The notes under the pieces: model-generated
What the model saw: only the letters and a program-made list of their open reading frames with translations
What the model was told of the DNA's origin: nothing
The model's database searches: none
Translations under genes and position numbers: made by a program
In this document: positions 53,700 through 64,000 of the stretch, one piece after another
Layout: each line of letters starts with the position of its first letter
Numbering within the stretch: position 1 is the stretch's first letter
NCBI GenBank assembly: GCA_964057225.1
Contig: OZ059897.1
Span: 1-64,000 of the forward strand
Length of the DNA: 64,000 nucleotides
From: Auanema rhodensis
Taxonomy: Eukaryota > Nematoda > Chromadorea > Rhabditida > Rhabditidae
Reading direction: 5' to 3'

Positions 53700-54579
53700 T
53701 CACGTGAAGCGAGTTACATACCAAGTGCACATCACGTGTACATTTAATTAGCATAAATTAAAGTTCACGTAAATTTCAAAGTCATGGTTACCATGCACCA
53801 ATATCAATAAAAATTTGTTTTTAGACTAATATGGACATGGGGAGTCTAATTTTGAAAACCGCATCTCTTTATCTTTCACGTGAAGCGAGTTACATACCAA
53901 GTGCACATCACGTGTACATTTAATTAGCATAAATTAAAGTTCACGTAAATTTCAAAGTCATGGTTACCATGCACCAATATCAATAAAAATTTGTTTTTAG
54001 ACTAATATGGACATGGGGAATCTAATTTTGAAAACCGCATCTTTTTATCTTTCACGTGAAGCGAGTTACATACCAAGTGCACATCACGTGTACATTTAAT
54101 TAGCATAAATTAAAGTTCACGTAAATTTCAAAGTCATGGTTACCATGAACCAATATCAATAAAAATTTGTTTTTAGACTAATATGGACATGGGGAATCTA
54201 ATTTTGAAAACCGCATCTCTTTATCTTTCACGTGAAGCGAGTTACATACCAAGGGCACATCACGTGTACATTTAATTAGCATAAATTAAAGTTCACGTAA
54301 ATTTCAAAGTCATGGTTACCATGAACCAATATTAATAAAAATTTGTTTTTAGACTAATATGGACATGAGGAATCTAATTTTGAAAACCGCATCTCTTTAT
54401 CTTTCACGTGAAGCGAGTTACATACCAAGGGCACATCACGTGTACAGTTAATTAGCATAAATTAAAGTTCACGTAAATTTCAAAGTCATGGTTACCATGC
54501 ACCAATATCAATAAAAATTTGTTTTTAGACTAATATGGACATGGGGAATCTAATTTTGAAAACCGCATCTCTTTATCTT
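53700..54579 (+). repeat. Five-monomer tandem unit, copy 1 (M306-M310, 880 bp)
   Basis: The order is GGAGTCT; T168; A97; G27 with ATTAATAA; G27. It is followed directly by a second copy. Copy-specific changes here are ACATGAGG in M309 and ACAGTTA in M310. Confidence 0.8.
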
Positions 54580-55459
54580 TCACGTGAAGCGAGTTACATA
54601 CCAAGTGCACATCACGTGTACATTTAATTAGCATAAATTAAAGTTCACGTAAATTTCAAAGTCATGGTTACCATGCACCAATATCAATAAAAATTTGTTT
54701 TTAGACTAATATGGACATGGGGAGTCTAATTTTGAAAACCGCATCTCTTTATCTTTCAAGTGAAGCGAGTTACATACCAAGTGCACATCACGTGTACATT
54801 TAATTAGCATAAATTAAAGTTCACGTAAATTTCAAAGTCATGGTTACCATGCACCAATATCAATAAAAATTTGTTTTTAGACTAATATGGACATGGGGAA
54901 TCTAATTTTGAAAACCGCATCTTTTTATCTTTCACGTGAAGCGAGTTACATACCAAGTGCACATCACGTGTACATTTAATTAGCATAAATTAAAGTTCAC
55001 GTAAATTTCAAAGTCATGGTTACCATGAACCAATATCAATAAAAATTTGTTTTTAGACTAATATGGACATGGGGAATCTAATTTTGAAAACCGCATCTCT
55101 TTATCTTTCACGTGAAGCGAGTTACATACCAAGGGCACATCACGTGTACATTTAATTAGCATAAATTAAAGTTCACGTAAATTTCAAAGTCATGGTTACC
55201 ATGAACCAATATTAATAAAAATTTGTTTTTAGACTAATATGGACATGGGGAATCTAATTTTGAAAACCGCATCTCTTTATCTTTCACGTGAAGCGAGTTA
55301 CATACCAAGGGCACATCACGTGTACATTTAATTAGCATAAATTAAAGTTCACGTAAATTTCAAAGTCATGGTTACCATGCACCAATATCAATAAAAATTT
55401 GTTTTTAGACTAATATGGACATGGGGAATCTAATTTTGAAAACCGCATCTCTTTATCTT
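54580..55459 (+). repeat. Five-monomer tandem unit, copy 2 (M311-M315, 880 bp)
   Basis: Counterpart of 53700-54579. It differs by CAAGTG in box 1 of M312 (about 54757) and by lacking the ACATGAGG and ACAGTTA changes of copy 1. Confidence 0.8.
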
Positions 55460-56515
55460 TCACGTGAAGCGAGTTACATACCAAGTGCACATCACGTGTA
55501 CATTTAATTAGCATAAATTAAAGTTCACGTAAATTTCAAAGTCATGGTTACCATGAACCAATATCAATAAAAATTTGTTTTTAGACTAATATGGACATGG
55601 GGAATCTAATTTTGAAAACCGCATCTCTTTATCTTTCACGTGAAGCGAGTTACATACCAAGTGCACATCACGTGTACATTTAATTAGCATAAATTAAAGT
55701 TCACGTAAATTTCAAAGTCATGGTTACCATGCACCAATATCAAGAAAAATTTGTTTTTAGACTAATATGGACATGGGGAATCTAATTTTGAAAACCGCAT
55801 CTCTTTATCTTTCACGTGAAGCGAGTTACATACCAAGTGCACATCACGTGTACATTTAATTAGCATAAATTAAAGTTCACGTAAATTTCAAAGTCATGGT
55901 TACCATGCACCAATATCAATAAAAATTTGTTTTTAGACTAATATGGACATGGGGAATCTAATTTTGAAAACCGCATCTCTTTATCTTTCACGTGAAGCGA
56001 GTTACATACCAAGGGCACATCACGTGTACATTTAATTAGCATAAATTAAAGTTCACGTAAATTTCAAAGTCATGGTTACCATGCACCAATATCAATAAAA
56101 ATTTGTTTTTAGACTAATATGGACATGGGGAATCTAATTTTGAAAACCGCATCTCTTTATCTTTCACGTGAAGCGAGTTACATACCAAGTGCATATCACG
56201 TGTACATTTAATTAGCATAAATTAAAGTTCACGTAAATTTCAAAGTCATGGTTACCATGAACCAATATCAATAAAAATTTGTTTTTAGACTAATATGGAC
56301 ATGGGGAATCTAATTTTGAAAACCGCATCTCTTTATCGTTCACGTGAAGCGAGTTACATACCAAGTGCACATCACGTGTACATTTAATTAGCATAAATTA
56401 AAGTTCACGTAAATTTCAAAGTCATGGTTACCATGCACCAATATCAATAAAAATTTGTTTTTAGACTAATATGGACATGGGGAATCTAATTTTGGAAACC
56501 GAATCTCTTTATCTT
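55284..56515 (+). repeat. Seven-monomer block, copy 2 (M315-M321)
   Basis: Counterpart of 48596-49827. M320 adds GCATATCAC (about 56193) as a private change. The block overlaps the end of the five-monomer tandem and the start of the next large unit. Confidence 0.75.
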
Positions 56516-59500
56516 TCACGTGAAGCGAGTTACATACCAAGTGCACATCACGTGTACATTTAATTAGCATAAATTAAAGTTCACGTAAATTTCAAAGTCA
56601 TGGTTACCATGCACCAATATCAATAAAAATTTGTTTTTAGACTAATATGGACATGGGGAATCTAATTTTGAAAACCGCATCTCTTTATCTTTCACGTGAA
56701 GCGAGTTACATACCAAGTGCACATCACGTGTACATTTAATTAGCATAAATTAAAGTTCACGTAAATTTCAAAGTCATGGTTACCATGAACCAATATCAAT
56801 AAAAATTTGTTTTTAGACTAATATGGACATGGGGAATCTAATTTTGAAAACCGCATCTCTTTATCTTTCACGTGAAGCGAGTTACATACCAAGTGCACAT
56901 CACGTGTACATTTAATTAGCATAAATTAAAGTTCACGTAAATTTCAAAGTCATGGTTACCATGCACAAATATCAATAAAAATTTGTTTTTAGACTAACAT
57001 GGACATGGGGAATCTAATTTTGAAAACCGCATCTCTTTATCTTTCACGTGAAGCGAGTTACATACCAAGTGCACATCACGTGTACATTTAATTAGCATAA
57101 ATTAAAGTTCACGTAAATTTCAAAGTCATGGTTACCATGCACCAATATCAATAAAAATTTGTTTTTAGACTAATATGGACATGGGGAATCTAATTTTGAA
57201 AACCGCATCTCTTTATCTTTCACGTGAAGCGAGTTACATACCAAGGGCACATCACGTGTACATTTAATTAGCATAAATTAAAGTTCACGTAAATTTCAAA
57301 GTCATGGTTACCATGCACCAATATCAATAAAAATTTGTTTTTAGACTAATATGGACATGGGGAATCTAATTTTGAAAACCGCATCTCTTTATCTTTCACG
57401 TGAAGCGAGTTACATACCAAGTGCACATCACGTGTACATTTAATTAGCATAAATTAAAGTTCACGTAAATTTCAAAGTCATGGTTACCATGCACCAATAT
57501 CAATAAAAATTTGTTTTTAGACTAATATGGACATGGGGAATCTAATTTTGAAAACCGCATCTCTTTATCTTTCACGTGAAGTGAGTTACATACCAAGTGC
57601 ACATCACGTGTACATTTAATTAGCATAAATTAAAGTTCACGTAAATTTCAAAGTCATGGTTACCATGCACCAATATCAATAAAAATTTGTTTTTAGACTA
57701 ATATGGACATGGGGAATCTAATTTTGAAAACCGCATCTCTTTATCTTTCACGTGAAGCGAGTTACATACCAAGGGCACATCACGTGTACATTTAATTAGC
57801 ATAAATTAAAGTTCACGTAAATTTCAAAGTCATGGTTACCATGCACCAATATCAATAAAAATTTGTTTTTAGACTAATATGGACATGGGGAATCTAATTT
57901 TGAAAACCGCATCTCTTTATCGTTCACGTGAAGCGAGTTACATACCAAGTGCACATCACGTGTACATTTAATTAGCATAAATTAAAGTTCACGTAAATTT
58001 CAAAGTCATGGTTACCATGCACCAATATCAATAAAAATTTGTTTTTAGACTAATATGGACATGGGGAATCTAATTTTGAAAACCGCATCTCTTTATCTTT
58101 CACGTGAAGCGAGTTACATACCAAGTGCACATCACGTGTACATTTAATTAGCATAAATTAAAGTTCACGTAAATTTCAAAGTCATGGTTACCATGCACCA
58201 ATATCAATAAAAATTTGTTTTTAGACTAATATGGACATGGGGAATCTAATTTTGAAAACCGCATCTCTTTATCTTTCACGTGAAGCGAGTTACATACCAA
58301 GTGCACATCACGTGTACATTTAATTAGCATAAATTAAAGTTCACGTAAATTTCAAAGTCATGGTTACCATGCACCAATATCAATAAAAATTTGTTTTTAG
58401 ACTAATATGGACATGGGGAATCTAATTTTGAAAACCGCATCTCTTTATCGTTCACGTGAAGCGAGTTACATACCAAGTGCACATCACGTGTACATTTAAT
58501 TAGCATAAATTAAAGTTCACGTAAATTTCAAAGTCATGGTTACCATGCACCAATATCAATAAAAATTTGTTTTTAGACTAATATGGACATGGGGAATCTA
58601 ATTTTGAAAACCGCATCTCTTTATCTTTCACGTGAAGCGAGTTACATACCAAGTGCACATCACGTGTACATTTAATTAGCATAAATTAAAGTTCACGTAA
58701 ATTTCAAAGTCATGGTTACCATGAACCAATATCAATAAAAATTTGTTTTTAGACTAATATGGACATGGGGAATCTAATTTTGAAAACCGCATCTCTTTAT
58801 CTTTCACGTGAAGCGAGTTACATACCAAGTACACATCACGTGTACATTTAATTAGCATAAATTAAAGTTGACGTAAATTTCAAAGTCATGGTTACCATGC
58901 ACCAATATCAATAAAAATTTGTTTTTAGACTAATATGGACATGGGGAATCTAATTTTGAAAACCGCATCTCTTTATCTTTCACGTGAAGCGAGTTACATA
59001 CCAAGTGCACATCACGTGTACATTTAATTAGCATAAATTAAAGTTCACGTAAATTTCAAAGTCATGGTTACCATGCACCAATATCAATAAAAATTTGTTT
59101 TTAGACTAATATGGACATGGGGAATCTAATTTTGAAAACCGCATCTCTTTATCTTTCACGTGAAGCGAGTTACATACCAAGTGCACATCACGTGTACATT
59201 TAATTAGCATAAATTAAAGTTCACGTAAATTTCAAAGTCATGGTTACCATGCACCAATATCAATAAAAATTTGTTTTTAGACTAATATGGACATGAGGAA
59301 TCTAATTTTGAAAACTGCATCTCTTCATCTTTCACGTGAAGCGAGTTACATACCAAGTGCACATCACGTGTACATTTAATTAGCATAAATTGAAGTTCAC
59401 GTAAATTTCAAAGTCATGGTTACCATGCACCAATATCAATAAAAATTTGTTTTTAGACTAATATGGACATGGGGAATCTAATTTTGAAAACCGCATCTCT

Positions 59501-59683
59501 TCATCTTTCACGTGAAGCGAGTTACATACCAAGTGCACATCACGTGTACATTTAATTAGCATAAATTAAAGTTCACGTAAATTTCAAAGTCATGGTTACC
59601 ATGCACCAATATCAATAAAAATTTGTTTTTAGACTAATATGGACATGGGGAATCTAATTTTGAAAACCGCATCTCTTCATCTT
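56340..59683 (+). repeat. 19-monomer block, copy 1 (M321-M339)
   Basis: Markers in order: TTGGAAACCGAATC (M321); GCACAAAT with ACTAACATGG (M324); G27 (M326); GTGAGTT (M328); G27 ending ATCGTTCAC (M329); ATCGTTCAC again (M332); AGTACACATC with GTTGACG (M335); ACATGAGG with AAACTGC and C171 (M337); C171 in M338 and M339. A 16-monomer version follows at 59860-62675. M338 uniquely combines G61 with C97 in this region. Confidence 0.8.
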
Positions 59684-59859
59684 TCACGTGAAGCGAGTTA
59701 CATACCAAGTGCACATCACGTGTACATTTAATTAGCATAAATTAAAGTTCACGTAAATTTCAAAGTCATGGTTACCATGCACCAATATCAATAAAAATTT
59801 GTTTTTAGACTAATATGGACATGGGGAATCTAATTTTGAAAACCGCATCTCTTTATCTT
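59684..59859 (+). repeat. Linking monomer M340
   Basis: A C97 monomer without further markers, between the 19- and 16-monomer versions of the block. Confidence 0.7.
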
Positions 59860-62675
59860 TCACGTGAAGCGAGTTACATACCAAGTGCACATCACGTGTA
59901 CATTTAATTAGCATAAATTAAAGTTCACGTAAATTTCAAAGTCATGGTTACCATGCACCAATATCAATAAAAATTTGTTTTTAGACTAATATGGACATGG
60001 GGAATCTAATTTTGGAAACCGAATCTCTTTATCTTTCACGTGAAGCGAGTTACATACCAAGTGCACATCACGTGTACATTTAATTAGCATAAATTAAAGT
60101 TCACGTAAATTTCAAAGTCATGGTTACCATGCACCAATATCAATAAAAATTTGTTTTTAGACTAATATGGACATGGGGAATCTAATTTTGAAAACCGCAT
60201 CTCTTTATCTTTCACGTGAAGCGAGTTACATACCAAGTGCACATCACGTGTACATTTAATTAGCATAAATTAAAGTTCACGTAAATTTCAAAGTCATGGT
60301 TACCATGAACCAATATCAATAAAAATTTGTTTTTAGACTAATATGGACATGGGGAATCTAATTTTGAAAACCGCATCTCTTTATCTTTCACGTGAAGCGA
60401 GTTACATACCAAGTGCACATCACGTGTACATTTAATTAGCATAAATTAAAGTTCACGTAAATTTCAAAGTCATGGTTACCATGCACAAATATCAATAAAA
60501 ATTTGTTTTTAGACTAACATGGACATGGGGAATCTAATTTTGAAAACCGCATCTCTTTATCTTTCACGTGAAGCGAGTTACATACCAAGTGCACATCACG
60601 TGTACATTTAATTAGCATAAATTAAAGTTCACGTAAATTTCAAAGTCATGGTTACCATGCACCAATATCAATAAAAATTTGTTTTTAGACTAATATGGAC
60701 ATGGGGAATCTAATTTTGAAAACCGCATCTCTTTATCTTTCACGTGAAGCGAGTTACATACCAAGGGCACATCACGTGTACATTTAATTAGCATAAATTA
60801 AAGTTCACGTAAATTTCAAAGTCATGGTTACCATGCACCAATATCAATAAAAATTTGTTTTTAGACTAATATGGACATGGGGAATCTAATTTTGAAAACC
60901 GCATCTCTTTATCGTTCACGTGAAGCGAGTTACATACCAAGTGCACATCACGTGTACATTTAATTAGCATAAATTAAAGTTCACGTAAATTTCAAAGTCA
61001 TGGTTACCATGCACCAATATCAATAAAAATTTGTTTTTAGACTAATATGGACATGGGGAATCTAATTTTGAAAACCGCATCTCTTTATCTTTCACGTGAA
61101 GTGAGTTACATACCAAGTGCACATCACGTGTACATTTAATTAGCATAAATTAAAGTTCACGTAAATTTCAAAGTCATGGTTACCATGCACCAATATCAAT
61201 AAAAATTTGTTTTTAGACTAATATGGACATGGGGAATCTAATTTTGAAAACCGCATCTCTTTATCTTTCACGTGAAGCGAGTTACATACCAAGGGCACAT
61301 CACGTGTACATTTAATTAGCATAAATTAAAGTTCACGTAAATTTCAAAGTCATGGTTACCATGCACCAATATCAATAAAAATTTGTTTTTAGACTAATAT
61401 GGACATGGGGAATCTAATTTTGAAAACCGCATCTCTTTATCGTTCACGTGAAGCGAGTTACATACCAAGTGCACATCACGTGTACATTTAATTAGCATAA
61501 ATTAAAGTTCACGTAAATTTCAAAGTCATGGTTACCATGCACCAATATCAATAAAAATTTGTTTTTAGACTAATATGGACATGGGGAATCTAATTTTGAA
61601 AACCGCATCTCTTTATCTTTCACGTGAAGCGAGTTACATACCAAGTGCACATCACGTGTACATTTAATTAGCATAAATTAAAGTTCACGTAAATTTCAAA
61701 GTCATGGTTACCATGAACCAATATCAATAAAAATTTGTTTTTAGACTAATATGGACATGGGGAATCTAATTTTGAAAACCGCATCTCTTTATCTTTCACG
61801 TGAAGCGAGTTACATACCAAGTACACATCACGTGTACATTTAATTAGCATAAATTAAAGTTGACGTAAATTTCAAAGTCATGGTTACCATGCACCAATAT
61901 CAATAAAAATTTGTTTTTAGACTAATATGGACATGGGGAATCTAATTTTGAAAACCGCATCTCTTTATCTTTCACGTGAAGCGAGTTACATACCAAGTGC
62001 ACATCACGTGTACATTTAATTAGCATAAATTAAAGTTCACGTAAATTTCAAAGTCATGGTTACCATGCACCAATATCAATAAAAATTTGTTTTTAGACTA
62101 ATATGGACATGGGGAATCTAATTTTGAAAACCGCATCTCTTTATCTTTCACGTGAAGCGAGTTACATACCAAGTGCACATCACGTGTACATTTAATTAGC
62201 ATAAATTAAAGTTCACGTAAATTTCAAAGTCATGGTTACCATGCACCAATATCAATAAAAATTTGTTTTTAGACTAATATGGACATGAGGAATCTAATTT
62301 TGAAAACTGCATCTCTTCATCTTTCACGTGAAGCGAGTTACATACCAAGTGCACATCACGTGTACATTTAATTAGCATAAATTAAAGTTCACGTAAATTT
62401 CAAAGTCATGGTTACCATGCACCAATATCAATAAAAATTTGTTTTTAGACTAATATGGACATGGGGAATCTAATTTTGAAAACCGCATCTCTTCATCTTT
62501 CACGTGAAGCGAGTTACATACCAAGTGCACATCACGTGTACATTTAATTAGCATAAATTAAAGTTCACGTAAATTTCAAAGTCATGGTTACCATGCACCA
62601 ATATCAATAAAAATTTGTTTTTAGACTAATATGGACATGGGGAATCTAATTTTGAAAACCGCATCTCTTCATCTT
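59860..62675 (+). repeat. 16-monomer block, copy 2 (M341-M356)
   Basis: Counterpart of 56340-59683 with three monomers fewer. The offset is 3,520 bp (20 monomers) up to the GTGAGTT/ATCGTTCAC pair (M348-M349) and 2,992 bp (17 monomers) from AGTACACATC (M352) onward. The lost or gained trio corresponds to the neighbourhood of M330-M333, where ATCGTTCAC appears twice in copy 1. M346 also ends in ATCGTTCAC, unlike its counterpart M326. Confidence 0.8.
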
Positions 62676-63907
62676 TCACGTGAAGCGAGTTACATACCAA
62701 GTGCACATCACGTGTACATTTAATTAGCATAAATTAAAGTTCACGTAAATTTCAAAGTCATGGTTACCATGCACCAATATCAATAAAAATTTGTTTTTAG
62801 ACTAATATGGACATGGGGAATCTAATTTTGAAAACCGCATCTCTTTATCTTTCACGTGAAGCGAGTTACATACCAAGTGCACATCACGTGTACATTTAAT
62901 TAGCATAAATTAAAGTTCACGTAAATTTCAAAGTCATGGTTACCATGAACCAATATCAATAAAAATTTGTTTTTAGACTAATATGGACATGGGGAATCTA
63001 ATTTTGAAAACCGCATCTCTTTATCTTTCACGTGAAGCAAGTTACATACCAAGTGCACATCACGTGTACATTTAATTAGCATAAATTAAAGTTCACGTAA
63101 ATTTCAAAGTCATGGTTACCATGCACCAATATCAATAAAAATTTGTTTTTAGACTAATATGGACATGAGGAATCTAATTTTGAAAACCGCATCTCTTTAT
63201 CTTTCACGTGAAGCGAGTTACATACCAAGTGCACATCACGTGTACATTTAATTAGCATAAATTAAAGTTCACGTAAATTTCAAAGTCATGGTTACCATGC
63301 ACCAATATCAATAAAAATTTGTTTTTAGACTAATATGGACATGGGGAATCTAATTTTGAAAACCGCATCTCTTCATCTTTCACGTGAAGCGAGTTACATA
63401 CCAAGTGCACATCACGTGTACATTTAATTAGCATAAATTAAAGTTCACGTAAATTTCAAAGTCATGGTTACCATGCACCAATATCAATAAAAATTTGTTT
63501 TTAGACTAATATGGACATGGGGAATCTAATTTTGAAAACCGCATCTCTTCATCTTTCACGTGAAGCGAGTTACATACCAAGTGCACATCACGTGTACATT
63601 TAATTAGCATAAATTAAAGTTCACGTAAATTTCAAAGTCATGGTTACCATGCACCAATATCAATAAAAATTTGTTTTTAGACTAATATGGACATGGGGAA
63701 TCTAATTTTGAAAACCGCATCTCTTTATCTTTCACGTGAAGCGAGTTACATACCAAGTGCACATCACGTGTACATTTAATTAGCATAAATTAAAGTTCAC
63801 GTAAATTTCAAAGTCATGGTTACCATGAACCAATATCAATAAAAATTTGTTTTTAGACTAATATGGACATGGGGAATCTAATTTTGAAAACCGCATCTCT
63901 TTATCTT
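62148..63907 (+). repeat. Five-monomer tandem at the right end (M354-M358, M359-M363)
   Basis: Two successive 880-bp units each run ACATGAGG, C171, C171, C97, A97. The first unit's opener also has AAACTGC and C171. The second unit's opener (M359) has GCAAGTT in place of GCGAGTT, and the next unit starting at 63908 has it too, so the five-monomer period seems to continue beyond the window. Confidence 0.75.
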
Positions 63908-64000
63908 TCACGTGAAGCAAGTTACATACCAAGTGCACATCACGTGTACATTTAATTAGCATAAATTAAAGTTCACGTAAATTTCAAAGTCATGGTTACC
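63908..64000 (+). repeat. Partial monomer M364, cut by the window edge
   Basis: The first 93 bp of a monomer, with GCAAGTT at 11-17. The array clearly continues to the right. Confidence 0.95.

Larger units (their letters stand above)
1..64000 (+). repeat. Satellite DNA array, 176-bp monomer, about 363.5 copies
   Basis: The entire window is a head-to-tail array in a single orientation. Taking TCACGTG as monomer start, M1 begins at 1. Start phases are M1-M49 from 1, M50 at 8624, M61 at 10559, M68 at 11790, M82 at 14253, M119 at 20763, M127 at 22170, M130 at 22697, M152 at 26567, M178 at 31141, M186 at 32548, M189 at 33075, M237 at 41534, M253 at 44361, and M256 at 44900 to M364 at 63908, each followed in steps of 176. 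No gene can pass through. On the plus strand, stops at monomer positions 46, 50 and 60 close all three frames; on the minus strand, TTA at 45, 49 and 59 does the same. Copies mostly differ by a few substitutions. Both window edges lie inside the array. Satellites of this size usually form centromeric or pericentromeric heterochromatin; the exact chromosomal location is not visible here. Confidence 0.98.

Noticed and set aside
1-64000. Protein-coding genes
   Set aside because: Every monomer closes all six frames (plus-strand stops at 46, 50 and 60; minus-strand stops from TTA at 45, 49 and 59), so only very short open stretches exist and all are repeat-derived.
1-64000. CRISPR array
   Set aside because: The repeats are contiguous 176-bp units without unique spacers or nearby cas genes.
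1-64000. Budding-yeast point centromere suggested by the CDEI-like ATCACGTG
   Set aside because: No CDEIII-like element lies at a suitable distance, the motif is repeated hundreds of times, and point centromeres are not embedded in long satellites.
1-64000. Inserted transposon, rRNA, tRNA or telomeric repeat
   Set aside because: The full length is accounted for by monomers of 174, 175, 176 or 187 bp, leaving no room for an insertion.

Overview
The whole 64,000-base window is one uninterrupted array of a tandemly repeated satellite DNA. The monomer is 176 bp, about 32% G+C, and every copy reads in the same direction. I counted 363 complete monomers plus a 93-bp partial one at the right edge. 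The count closes exactly: 363 x 176 = 63,888, and the length changes I found (eight monomers of 175 bp, three of 174 bp, three of 187 bp, net +19) bring the last monomer start to 63,908. Neither edge is a natural end, so the array continues in both directions.

There are no genes. All six frames are closed by stops within every monomer, and 176 is not a multiple of 3, so no reading frame can pass through the array. I saw no RNA gene, mobile element, non-satellite interruption or inverted monomer. This is constitutive heterochromatin of a eukaryote, of the kind that makes up centromeric, pericentromeric or subtelomeric blocks. The monomer is close to nucleosome-repeat length. I do not recognise the family and cannot name the organism; plant and invertebrate are both possible.

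The information lies in the variants. Shared private mutations let me number monomers (M1 to M364) and align distant segments. From left to right: (1) 1-6,864 is a mosaic of short blocks that recur at offsets of 12 and 35 monomers, and parts of it come back at 14.9-20.6 kb. (2) 6,865-10,734 is an 11-monomer unit (1,935 bp) repeated twice. (3) 10,735-14,956 is an older, more diverged relative of the next unit. (4) 20,589-36,770 holds two almost identical copies of a 33-monomer higher-order repeat (5,804 bp each), flanking a rearranged 26-monomer derivative (4,574 bp). (5) 36,771-47,539 contains a 9-monomer tandem duplication, three copies of a rearranged 187-bp monomer, a 539-bp three-monomer duplication and a 13-monomer block present twice. 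(6) 47,540-64,000 is a different subfamily mixture, with position 27 = G common, position 61 = G nearly absent, and short 5-monomer and 16- to 19-monomer repeats.

Each monomer carries two CACGTG palindromes, a 15-bp near-perfect dyad (in the A97 form) and an A/T-tract segment. These are the only sequence elements I can offer as possible protein-binding or structural sites, and their function is unproven. The array looks like the product of repeated unequal exchange and segmental duplication, some of it very recent.
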